Below are positions 1 through 12,600 of a stretch of DNA of 64,000 bases, piece after piece (position 1 is the first letter of the stretch; each line of letters begins with the position of its first letter). The stretch is from Strigamia acuminata (lineage: Eukaryota; Arthropoda; Chilopoda; Geophilomorpha; Linotaeniidae): assembly GCA_949358305.1 (NCBI GenBank), contig OX442314.1:20887060-20951059 (forward strand), in the 5' to 3' direction. Made by a program: the position numbers and the translations under genes. Under the pieces are notes generated by a model. The model was not told where the DNA came from. It saw only the letters and a list, made by a program, of their open reading frames with translations, and did no database searches.

Positions 1-487
1 TTTTTTTAGAAAAAAAAAGAGAAAAATAAAAAACAAATTTTATATTAATAATTAAAATTCCTAAAAAAAAACCAATATATCAGACGTCAACTACAGTCAA
101 ATGAATCGTTCACAAAGAAGCATCAAACAAATCCTAATTCCAATGTATGCGACTGGAAAAATCGTTAATGTAAAAACTATTCTGAACTTTCGAAATTCCA
201 TTTGATGTTTTTCCTCAAAAATAAAAAAATTTCATTCCAAGTTATGTTTTTTTTTTTTTTTAATTTTTTTTTTTTAGCTTAGCCGTCTTTAATTTTAATT
301 TAAAATGTAAAAAGAAAAAAAACAAACTCTACATCAACATCTCATATTTTTCAAATTAAACATTAAACAGAAAAATGCTGCGGATTAAAAAATCCAAAAA
401 ATATACTCACTTAACTTATCAAAATTAAAAAAATAAATAAACTTTAAAAGAAAATAATGTTTCAATTCACTTAAAACAAATATTTAC
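1..487 (-). other. Start of DGK intron 13 (partial), no further exon seen
   Basis: AT-rich sequence with poly-A/T runs. I looked for the expected NSRFRNKMFYAG segment on the minus strand and saw no match, so the intron extends past position 1. Confidence 0.6.
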
Positions 488-636
488 CTCTTGCTTCATG
501 AAATTCCAGCGCAATATATGCATCTGCTCCCAAACTAAAATAATTATTGATTACACTCAAGGGTAAATTATCTTTCCCATCTTCACAAACAGTTGGATCA
601 ATGTTTGTCGAATTTTTCTCAACTTTCAAATCCCAC
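488..636 (-). CDS. rdgA: DGK exon 13: start of accessory domain; last exon in window
   Basis: 149 nt, one base plus 49 codons plus one base. Acceptor TTTTAG|GTGGGA, donor GCAAGAG|GTAAAT. It encodes [20 protein letters not shown] and later [20 protein letters not shown] then EFHEAR. Family members read LPL.[29 protein letters not shown], so the next exon should start with E-A-N-P-like sequence. I could not find it in 1-487, so it lies outside the window. Confidence 0.95.
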
Positions 637-3600
637 CTAAAATTCCAAATAACAAGTTAACACTCCAGCAAAACCCATCTACCTGCGCGAATTACAAACC
701 TATCTAACTGAATCGTTTCTCCCTCTTCTATGTTGCATAGGATTTTTGAAACTGGCTCATCAGTGTAACCCTTTAAAGTAAAACCCATTAAACCAATCAG
801 TTAGAAGCACGTCAAATATGGATAAATATTTAAGTTAAATAACAGACGCATTCATAAAGTCATATTTAACTCGCAGTTAAACACATTTTGTTGTTTAAAT
901 GTTGTGCGCATGTCCACTGCAACTGAAAACAGGCTAAATAAGCCACCATTTTTTGAAGTTATATCGAGACAAGCAGTTTAAATACGTTGATTAAAATGCT
1001 GTTTACTCTAAATTACTTTATGAATACGCCTAGAAAATATTGAACACAAAACGCGCTTATTAGCAATTGTAAACACAGCTCTAAGCATTCCGTCAATGTC
1101 TCGCTTTCATGCTTAATTTTGAAGCATGCAAATTGTAATCAGCGGCTGCTTTGAAAATGTGAAAGTTTGAATTTCATTATTTTAATGAGAGCCAAACAAT
1201 TTCTTATATGCTCATGACAATTGAGAATAATAAAAGAAAGTCTAATTTACTTACCCCACCCCAACCCAAAGCACGGGCCAGGTCATTTCCGGTACCCAAT
1301 GGTAAAACTGCAACAGGCGGCGGCGGCACGAATCCGATTTCATCTAACACTGATAAAATCCATCCAACAGTCCCATCACCACCACAAGCTAAAATTCGCA
1401 AGTTTGGCACTTTCTTATACAATTCCAAACTAAGGTAGAAAGAAAACGTTACTTTAATTATTGCAAACTTGTATACTTTGCTACTCTTTCTTAATTCTTA
1501 CCCTGCTTGCGGTCCACCTTGTGATAAATCAAACACTTGCCTAGGGTTTAAAAGCCACTGAAACTTCTGCATAAGTTTTGAACCTTGGTTGCCTCCACTC
1601 TTTGGGTTAATGAAAACGATAACTGGTTTGGCGTTGGGAGTGGGAATTGGTTTGATGGCAAAAAAACGTTGATGTTCCTTGTCCGATGCCTACATTAATT
1701 ACAAACATTAAAAAAAGCACACAAAAACATAAAATCTCAAGTATTTACCTCTTTTTTTGATTTTCTTTTCGACGACGAGCGTTTTTTCGGCGACTTTCTT
1801 AAGGAAGATTTAAAGGAACCCTAATTAAAGAGGTAATAATTAAAAGCGAGATCAGTTTTCATAATTATTTCTAATTAAAAATCAATAAGAACTAATTAAC
1901 GCCGCATTCGGGACAGCTGTTGCTGCTAAATAAAAAATGGCGGAGCACCGCGCCGGGGCGTTCCGGCCCCAATCCACTACTGATCCAACATAAATTGAAT
2001 AACTACAATTTACGAACAAATCCAAATAGGTACTTAAAACCCTGCACTCCCGAGACCATATGCTCAACATTGATCATAAATCCTATTCCAGAAAGTAAAA
2101 TTAAAAAAAAAACCAACGGTAAAGAGCAGCTTGAATTTATCGTCTTTAAAAAATGATTCTCTTTTTATTCAAACCTTGAAGAAGAACTATAATTAACACG
2201 TAAAATATAAAATTAACTAATTATTAAAAGCACTATAATTAACCCGATAATATCTGACAGGTAGATTCTATACAAACATGTCTATCTCCTGAACCCTATT
2301 GGAAATATGTCAAATAAAACATACATAACTGTGATTGCCGATAACTCCCAACTATCGCTACGTAACACGTTACAACCACCTAAACAACAAGAGTTGTTGT
2401 ATTATGTGGTTATTACATGTACATATTTTGTATTTAGATTGGTTTAAAAAATATAAACAAGTTTGAATGACTTTATGAAGGCACCAACTGATCCGTAAAC
2501 TATAAACTGAAAACGGAAAGACAAACCACAGGGAGAATACTGAATGCACTCTATAATAATGACGATGATAACATACAAGTAGAATTTGATTAAAGCTGCA
2601 CTGCATTACTCTAACTAGAATGTGGATTACATTTGAAATTTTCACTTTTTAGAGTTACTCTTCAATCCAAACTAGATTACACCCCCTTCAGTGATCAGTA
2701 AATAATTCAATCCATTCTGTTCCTCGTAAGTGTTTGGAGTGCACTCCCAGCTTCTATGAATGTGCAGTCTTATTCCTTCAGTCGTCATGGAGACAAGCCT
2801 AAAGATCACATGACAAAACGTCGCTCCGCAAGACACTTTGGGTCTTCCAGCCAACACTCCTGCCCTAATGCTATTGCTTTCAAATGACCTAACGGCCTCA
2901 CATCCTCCCGTTTTTCAACTCACAAAGGAAATAAAAACACATCCACTAATCCCACTGTCAACAGACAAAGAGGATAATAAACATGAAGCCTGTTGACTTG
3001 TTGCTGAAAAATTGATGTTGAGAGGGCGAAAAAGCACCAACAAGCCATGAAAAGAAGTCTAGTACAAGAAAAAAAATATCCAAAGATAATAAACATGTAC
3101 ACTCAAGTCCCCCAAGAAGAGAGCAAAGAGAATCTCTTATCTTCACAAAGACTTTCCTCCAGTCCCTGCATAGATAACATTAAAGCAAATGCCCGGTCCG
3201 GAGGGAGTTGTTATTAAATCAAGTAGTAAATGATTCAAAACATTTGTGGTTAGATATTGCAGATTGAATAAAATAACGAAGGAAATCCAGTTATTGTTGA
3301 TTACCTTTCGAGGCAACTTGACTATCCATGAAGGCGGTACTACGATGTTAGAATGGATACCTAGCGTGCACTGTTCTTCCATTGTTTGCATGCTGAAGCA
3401 CGTTTCTTTATTATGGTAGGCAGCTTTACACCAAGAACAACTTAGGGCCACTATGTCCTTTAATTAATAATAATAATACAAATAATGATTATTTCACAAA
3501 GAATTTGAGAAGATGAAAGTGAAGTTCAAATATTGCCGATAGCATTTGTGTAATTGCCAGTGTTTAATCAAAGAATGCATTTATCACACTTATCACATCG

Positions 3601-6600
3601 AAATATCTCAACGTTTCTAAATGCAAAGCATTCCTAATTAAAACTTAAACCTGGCGGCTAAATTTATACCTTCAGATCCTAGATAAACTTCACTTTCACA
3701 TTCACGAAAAGTTCTAGACTTTTCTTTATTGAACGTCTGTCCAACCGCAAATTCAGACTGGCACGTCACCATTTACGCGCAGAGACCAAAAGAATCCTAA
3801 TGGCTGTTTGTTTACGCTTTTGCTGTTTGCTTTTAAGATGTCACAGCCCACAGAGCGTTCGAGTACAAGATTTGGTGCAAATAAAATCGTATTTATAACT
3901 CTAACCACTTTCGCTCTTTGCCAATCCAAATAAACTTTACAATTTTGAAAAACTAGTTTTGTTACGACTGAAAACAGACTAAATCGGCCGTCATTTTTGA
4001 AGTTAAACAAGACAAGCAGCTTAAAAAGCAGTTTAACTGAGCTTATGTTGTTTAGTCTAAATTGCTTGTAAGATTATTCGTGTGCTTAAAAATTATTTAA
4101 ATTATCCCAACTCACCTTATTACTGAACAGCTTTGACTGGAAGGACTAAAATCACAGAAGAAGAAAAAATTGTCATCCGTTCAGATGATTGCAATCAAGA
4201 TTATAAGCTTTGACATACCTTGCTACACCGTTTACATTTGCCCTTTTGATTTCGCCTATGCACCCAATGATGATGAATGATGGTGTGCTATTCAAATACG
4301 CATTTATTAGAATTAAATCACCACTAGCCTCACTGGAATCACAGAATCGTGTGAAACAAGAAAAGTCAACTGAAAACATGAATTTCCACGAACTCTGCGA
4401 CTCCTTTCCGTTTACAGATTACGTATAATAAATCACTTTAATCAATACCTCTCGATACTGCCTGACACCAACGTCTCGAAATGTTGGTTTGCAGTAAAAC
4501 TTCATCATTATGAAAATAAAAAAGCAACAACAAATAAATCACTCAATGGAATGTTTAAAAAATAAAAAAAAAACTTTAATAAGCGTTAGGGATATTCAGA
4601 AACTATTTTATATTTCCTCATTTTAATCACTGGTGACGAAACTGCTAAGTTTCAGTTAACTATCATCAGTAGATGCAGTAATTCAACAAACAAATTCCTT
4701 CAAACCTTGCCATCTTCTAACATATCAACAAAGCAATTATATATAATTTTATTTTTCCTAGTTGTAAAGAAAAAGCAGAAAATCGGAAGTGAACATCTCG
4801 AGTTACTCAGTCATGCTGTACAAAAGCAAAAGACCAAACAGTGCCAATTTGTTTAATCACATTCTTAAAATCAGGACATTTTTAGCACACTTCAAAACTG
4901 CTGCTTGGGTCAACACGTGGAGACACATATTAAGGAATAAAGAATATACGCCGTTGTCAGGTTTACGACCTTTATTAGCGTTGTTCAGCGGCATCGTGTT
5001 GCAGGGCCCTCGTCCCCAAGCGCTTATGCCAGCAAACAACATTTCCACTTTGCAATCAGCCAGTGGGTCACACTGCTGGTGCATCTTGGCCACGAGGTTA
5101 ATAAATCTCAAGTCTTTCCAGAGCCAGCAATGGGAAGTTGTGACAAAGGTGGCTTGAAATTATAGTTTTAGTGCTCTTGCTTCCTTCTACTTAACACCAG
5201 AAATTTTCTTTCCAATAAGTCCTGTCCTTGCAAAGCTGGCCCTGGGGTCTTTCTACTTCATTTACTACCATAACTTAGGTAGTAATACCTAACCTAGTAA
5301 TACCCAACCAGCCTACCATCACAGGAGTCAACCGTTGATCAATACCATTCGAAAAAATAAAATTTAAGCTTAAGCTTATATCATTTCTGATTTGTTTATA
5401 ATTTAAATTTAAATTAATACTTATTTCTTTTTAGACAAACCTATTAAACTATATTCGCCCCGAGAATCAATCCACAGTTGAGGCGAATGGCAGATGTTGT
5501 TGCCCTAGAAACAGTACTTTAGTCAGACAAGGGTGCGAAACTATTGAGATTCCAAGCCGGTCATCTATACAAGTACTGACTAAAACCAATTCCACTTAAA
5601 CTTGTGTTCTAATGGAAGCAGGTAACCAGCATGGTGAGTCGTTCCTAGCCAATCACTCAACACGCTAGGAAATGAGTTCATCCTAGCAACAAGCATATCT
5701 GCTCAAAGTGAATTAATTGTTAGCTGGCCCGCTCTAATGTGATCACCAGTGCCCTTTTGCAACAAAATGAACAAGTTGTCAGGACTCTCTTCAAGGGTGC
5801 TTTAGCATAATCAGCGCCTTCCTCAGCAAAGTGAACAAGTTATCGGCACTTTTTCTGATGGCTGAGGAATTTGCACGCTGACCAATGAGAATTAGTAGAT
5901 TCTCAAGGCAGATAAAATTTACAAGCACAATGACCGATCGATGTGGTGCTGGTCAACTAATCACAACTAATTCCAAATCAACCATCCCAAGTGGTTTAAA
6001 TGACATAAATTAAAATGTCAAATTGAAATTAACAGTCTAAAGTTGAAAATAGTTTCTGAATATCCCGGATGATTGAATCAGAGTTATTACCATAAAGCTT
6101 CAAATTACAGCTATTCAGGCCCGACGAATATTTAAAAAATGAAAATTTTTTTTTTAGTAAAAGTCACAAATTTTTTGGAAAAAATTGATGATTGCCTATC
6201 GCCGCTGACTCCCAGGCGTTTAGACAGGCCCCGGCGCCTATCCGAACCCGGCGTCAATTTGAAGCGTTACGATAAATCCTTGGATTCTTTTACACTATGA
6301 TAAATAATGATTACCTTTTCTGTTACGTACGAAAGACAACCGGTGTGTGCTGTTATTTTACACGCAGCACACTTCAAGCGTGGTCCCTGTTTCTGTAATA
6401 TCAGACCAAAAAATTTAATTCCAATACAAAGTGACTGCACCCAGCTATTTTACAACTACTAAAACCCATCCAAAAGGTCATTTGAACTCTCACTATTCTT
6501 TTAGGAGTGAAAGTAACGCAAGTGAGATCCACCTAGATGAAGTCAACTACATGTTTAAAGCCATTTCAAACACGTGATGAGGACCATTTCTATTCCAGAA

Positions 6601-9600
6601 GCCCCTTTTTGTCTAAAGCTAGAGCACATTCAGACCCCTCAAAATCCAGGTAAGACTGCCCCAACATTATCAAGTAAAGTTTTGGAGGAAAGCCAACATG
6701 GGTTGATGCCAGAATGCACCTTTCACTACACTTACAATATTTCTTTTCTTCTAGGAAAACTTTTAAGAAAAAAGTGAAAACCTTGTGTCTTATTTTGTAT
6801 TCTCTTTAGACGCACAGTAAAAAAAAAAACACGTGCAAAAATTGCAAATGTGATCTAAATAACAACAAGATGCGATTTTAGCAATAAATAAACCTATTTT
6901 AACCATTCAATTCCTCCTCTCTTCTGCCTAGCTTAATTTCTACTCGCTGTCATTTTTGTAATTGCTAAATTAATGTGGAATAAGTTTTTTTAATTACACT
7001 AAGTGCAATTTTCATATTGGTAATGAAAACTGAATGTGATTCAGAAAAATAAAATTAAAAAACAATCAAATCATTCCTACAATAAATCGATTTTTTAGTA
7101 CAAATAATCAACTCAACATTTTCTTCCCTCCTCCTTTTTAAAGTTAATTACAATTTTGATTAATGACGTTACCTACTCAATTGTGTAGAGCAAAAGTTCA
7201 TTTCTAATGACTGTGCATGTAAATTAATTGCTCGCAATCCTGATTAGTTCCATTCAAATATCCTTGGATGCTTTTATTCCACACCGAAATTACCAGAAAC
7301 ATTAATTTCTCCTGTCCGAGTCTCATCTTTTCATTTTTCAAAAGTTGGACTCAAATGTACACAATTTTCATCGAGAATCACAAACCCTACAAACGTGATA
7401 ATATCTCCAACACGTAAATAGTTTATTTGTTTGCAACTTGACAAACATTTGGCATACTTTTCCAAGTTAGACAACAGCAATAAGCGCATTGGTGGTGGAA
7501 TTTCCTAATATTGAAGCGAACTCGTGGCATCTAAAGCTCTTTTGTGCGGTGATGTCACAACTACTTACATTCAATCGATGCCAACACATGGCCACAATAA
7601 CGTAATCTTCCATAATCTCGTGAGAATTAAGTTCCAGTTTTTCTGCTCTACGTATAATGTAAATAAACCGCGATACTTGGACATTTTTCATCCAAAGAAC
7701 CAACTTTTCAGACATTTCAACTCAGCGAAGAAAAATAAATAAAACAAAATATTTTCTTTGCTCCTTTCCAACTCAAACTATAACGATACGCGCATGCAAT
7801 AAAGAAAATTGAAACAGATGGCCAAAAACTGCTAACAGTTTTCAAGATAAATGTAATAAACAATTTTCTTGCACAATTTATTTCTATTTCTATATGCGAT
7901 AACTCTACTTACTGAGCATTCAACTTCATTAACGTAGCAAAAATCTCCCGAGGCACTCGTTGCGACCCATAGGTGATCACCATTAACCGCTGTTTCCTGA
8001 AATAAGAAAATACACCGTAGTAAAGCAAACACAAATAGAAAAAAAAGGTAATCTAAAAGAAAAAAATTCCACCATTATGTGTGATGACACAACTGTAATA
8101 GCAAGCGCCGGAAGGACCCCATTGTTTTCTATCCAGTTTGTATCACCATTAAAACAACACAACCAAGTATTTTAAAACTAAGTTAACTTTCACTTCAATT
8201 TAAACTTCAAAGTGTTTATTTTTTGTCGGAAATTCTAAATTAATTAAAAGCGGAATTACATTTTCTAGTGACCTCGATGGACATGTAAACCGTGAAAGCA
8301 GCCAGTTTCGCTAATAAGGATAGGGACAGATGGCCCGCATGTTGAGTATGGGCATGCGCGAGAAAGTGAATGAAAAATTCTTTCGTTTTTAAAGCATTCT
8401 TTAAGGGAAACCTCACACCGCTAACTGATACGGCTGATCATCATGGACAAAAAAGCGAGATCAAAGTAATTCAGTAAATTACAAACATCAGACGAATGAA
8501 ATGTCTTTTCGTTTTTATTTCCCACAGCCAGGTATCAAGTTAGTTTCTCTACGTTTCGAATTACACTCATGTGTGCTTGCTGTGTTGTTATCAATTCAGC
8601 CAAGCATTTCTAACCATTTGAAGAGGTTGAAACCCCACTGTCAAGCCTCGTCATTAAGTACTTTGTCAAGAAAGAAAATTTCAAATTCTATTGGATTTTA
8701 TTAGTGGCCAGCGTCTTGAAAACCCATGACAGACGTAATAAAAGAAAAAAATTGAAGATGTTGTTGGTTTTGTTTACTTATTTTGCTTATGTTTGTCTGG
8801 CTGTTACCACGGTAATTCCTGTAATCCTTTGTATGCTTTAGTTTTACTTTTACTTTGATGTATCGCGCGCCTCATCGCGCTCATGTACAGTATTCACATC
8901 GCTCAATATATTCGCTCGTTTCTCCAAGCCTGTTTATTTAACAATTAAAACATGATTTAAAGTGTAAATCTTTAGAAAACCCTGATGCACCAATAACAGG
9001 TTTAGGGGTTGGCGAGGTAAGCTTTTGCCTAGGCCTCGTGGCCTAGAGGTCCCTTAAACTTTTTTTTTTCCAGCCAGGCCCCTAAAACCCCAAAGCCCCC
9101 AAATTTTCTTTCAATAAAACTCAGTCCTCATGTTTTATCGATGTCAGTAAAACGTGATTTTTTAACAGTGGAGATAGTTGGGAGGGCCTCGCACCTCACA
9201 CTTGCCTAGGGCATATTAGATGCTAAAATTGACACTGACTGATACCCATAACATGCTTATTCTCTTAAGAGACATTTTATCTTTCTTTATTAAATTTAAT
9301 AAATACAGGGTGAGCCAAAGAAACCTGAAAATGTAATTACTCTGTAACTAATTAAAATTTTTATTTCAAACTAAAATTTTTATAGGCTGCAGTTTGATAT
9401 GCCATTTTTATGTCTGGAAAATTAAATCAGTCAAATGCTTTCCTTGTGAGCCAGAGCAACCTGAAGATTTTTATATGCTTATGTCTTAACCACCATTTTG
9501 ACTAGAGGGAAAGCAATACCTTGAGTCGTCGTGGAGCAATGAACGGCGGCGCATCATCGCACGTGTGATCAGAGCAAAGTAAGGCCAGGGATAGACAAAA

Positions 9601-12600
9601 CTAAAAATAATTCACGTGCTAGACCCTATTTTTTAGGAGCCAGCACACCGTATTTGGCAAATACGGGGCAAAAAATTCAGGTTCCAGGTAAACATTTCTA
9701 GGCGCCATGGCAACCAGGCGTCCGGGATTTGTCGACCCCTGGGTAAGGCATCCGAGTGATTTAATTTTTCAGACATAAAAATGGCATTTCAAATTCTGTG
9801 TAATGGTTTTAGTTTCAAATTAAAATTTTAATTAGTTACAGAGTAATTACATTTTCAAAATCATCAGGTCTTTCTGGCTCACATTGTACCATCACATTTT
9901 GTACTGGTGAAAATGATGGTGCGCCAAATATCGGTTTGCTCTTAATCACAAGTTTAAAGATTTTAGCTGCCATTAGAGGTTTTGCGATTGGACTTTTTTC
10001 AAACTTATAACTTATAACTTATAAGTAAAAAGTATAAGTTATACGTTTGAAAAATTGAAAAATGAACGTATAGATTTGAACTATACGTTGCCCTATACGT
10101 TGCCCTATACGTGCAGTACGTATAAGGCGCGCATGCGCATTGGTCAATAATTGGCCAAAACAAGGCGCCATTTTTTTTAGCGATAGATCGCCTCGTGTGT
10201 GGCCTCGTCAAAGCGATGTTTGGACGCATTATTGCGATTGAATGTGGCCGAACATCGCCCGCATTCGATCACACAAATGCGGGCGATGTTCGGCTGCATT
10301 CGATCGCTCAAATGCGACTGAACATCGTCCGTATTTGTGCAATCGAATGCGGCCGAACATCGCCGGCATTTGTGCAATCGAATGCGGCCGAACATCGCCC
10401 GCATTTGTACGGTCGAATGCGGGCGATGTTCGACCGCATTCGATCGCTCAAATGCGACTGAACATCGCCCGTATTTGTGCAATCGAATGTGGCCGAACAT
10501 CGCCCGCATTTGTGCAATCGAATGCGGCCGAACATCGCCCGCATTTGTGCAATCGAATGCGGCCGAACATCGCCCGCATTTGTGCAATCGAATGCGGCCG
10601 AACATCGCCCGCATTTGTGCAATCGAATGCGGCCGAACATCGCCCGCATTTGTGCAATCGAATGCGGCCGAACATCGCCCGCATTTGTACGGTCGAAGGC
10701 GGGCGATGTTCGGCCGCATTCAATCGCACAAATGCGGCTAAACAAAGCTTTGACGAGGCGTGCAGGGAGGTAGAAAAAACACACAAACACACACACAATA
10801 ATTTTCATAAGAAATAAAAATAAATAAATGAATAAATAAAAGAAAAGAAAAGGTATAAAAATTTAAGAACACTTTAACAGATATCACTTTTAGTTTTTAT
10901 ATGTAAAAGTTATATGTTCCAAAAAAGTTCAATCGCAAAATGAATGAACTTATAACGTATAACTTATAACTTATAACTTATAGGTCATAAATCTATAAGT
11001 TATAAGTTATAAGTTATACTTATAAAAAGTGAAATCGCAAAACCTCTATTATTCTTTTCAGCTTTGTATTGATGTTTCCAAAAAAAATCTAGTTGTTTGC
11101 AGACTTTCAGACTTAGTAGCGAAAACCTTTTTCGCAAAAAAATACAAAAACTTTTCCCGACAAAATGCACTTTTCATTACGGTATACAGTGATCATCCTC
11201 ACACAGACACGAACCCCTGGGTGCGAAGACTTTTAATTAAAATCCAAACTATAACAACTCCCTTTGGACTTAACACCTTGTCTTGGTCCCATTGGTGAAA
11301 TTCACTCTAGTCTGTTTCATTTTATTACGTTTTTTAAAAGAAAACCTCTAATAAAACAATTATCTTTGAGAAAAACCTCAAAACTATTATAAATTAAAAA
11401 AAAAAAAACTTTTATTTTTAACATTTCTGAGTTGAATGCTTCATTTAGTTTATTTACACTTTTGCACTACATAAAATTCTAATATAATTAGGGTGTTTGA
11501 TAGTCGTCTTGATCAATTTACAACCTAACACTTTGGGTGTGCCAAAAAATAAAAATAAAATTTATGTATTAAAATGAGCCGTTTCACAGCAGAAAATTAT
11601 TTAATAAATATCCAGATCCGCGCATTTGGTTCAATGCAACTCCACGTTACAAAAATAAAAATAATAAAATACTTTGCATGCTAAACTCACTATTGACATA
11701 AAAAAAAATACTACATCATAACTATTCGCATAAATAAAAACAGGAAGCAACAACATTTGTACATTACAAGCTGAAAAGCAATAAATATTTAATTCAGTAG
11801 CTGTCTTCGAATGGACATAACCAATTTTTCACTTTTGGCAGGACAATAAACAGGTGGCTTAAGCCACAAGCACAAACCAAACGATCATGAATCACAGTGA
11901 TTTATAACTGCCAAAAAAATAATGGTTGAAAAATTCGTCTCACTTGCACAAAATAAATAGAAGAGCTATCCAAGTGTTTGACAAATAACGTATAGCTTAA
12001 GAACAACAAATAAAAAAAATTCCAATTAAATGGAGACAGGAAAAAATTATTTCTTTTTTTGTTTTAAATAAATGAGAAAACTTGATCCACTTAATTCAAC
12101 CAATCCCAATTTCCTACACCAAAATCACATTAAGGATTTTTCGTGGATCAACAACGTGATAGGACCTTAAGCTTTAACATCTCTTAACATTTTTTCTTTT
12201 CTTTTATAATCCATGTAGTTCAATGACCTGAAAACCAGGTTTAAATCAATGGATCTATTTTTTCTTTCTCCTGTAAAAGAAAACCCAAAGATTTTCTTTT
12301 ACAGTATTTTTATCTCTATTGTCTGATGGGACATTTCTTAGAAAAAAAACATTTCAAATAGACAGAACATTTTATATGTTTAACAATAAAAGTAAAGAAA
12401 AACTAAGCTTTGTCATCGTCTTCAAAAGTCAGTTTTTCTACGAAGAAAAATTGATTTGAATAACAAATAGTACAAATACAATACGGTACGCACTTGTTTA
12501 CCAACAATGGTTTCAGTGGTTTCAATTGGAATCACTAGAGACACATTCATAAAGTCATGTTTAACTTGCACATACTTGTATGCCACTGGCAACTGAAAAT

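Noticed and set aside
1208-1438. Plus-strand frames opposite DGK exon 11
   Set aside because: Antisense of the GGDGT exon; the minus-strand translation matches the kinase family throughout.
3665-3765. Possible extra kinase exon (frame with [20 protein letters not shown] and a GAAG|GTATAA donor)
   Set aside because: It lies between exons 7 and 8, which already join in frame with nothing missing against the family; no matching segment is known in DGKs.
4857-5157. Opposing open frames in the GC-richer block of intron 4
   Set aside because: No recognisable domain, no fitting splice sites, and exons 4 and 5 join in phase without it; kept only as an unexplained block.
10195-10765. CRISPR-like array
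   Set aside because: The 35-bp units are head to tail without spacers, in a eukaryotic intron.
10177-10817. Frames of 134-191 codons on both strands with CGRTSPAF / CGRCSAAF repeats
   Set aside because: They come from the 35-bp satellite, which lacks stops in every frame; the same words appear in all frames and strands.
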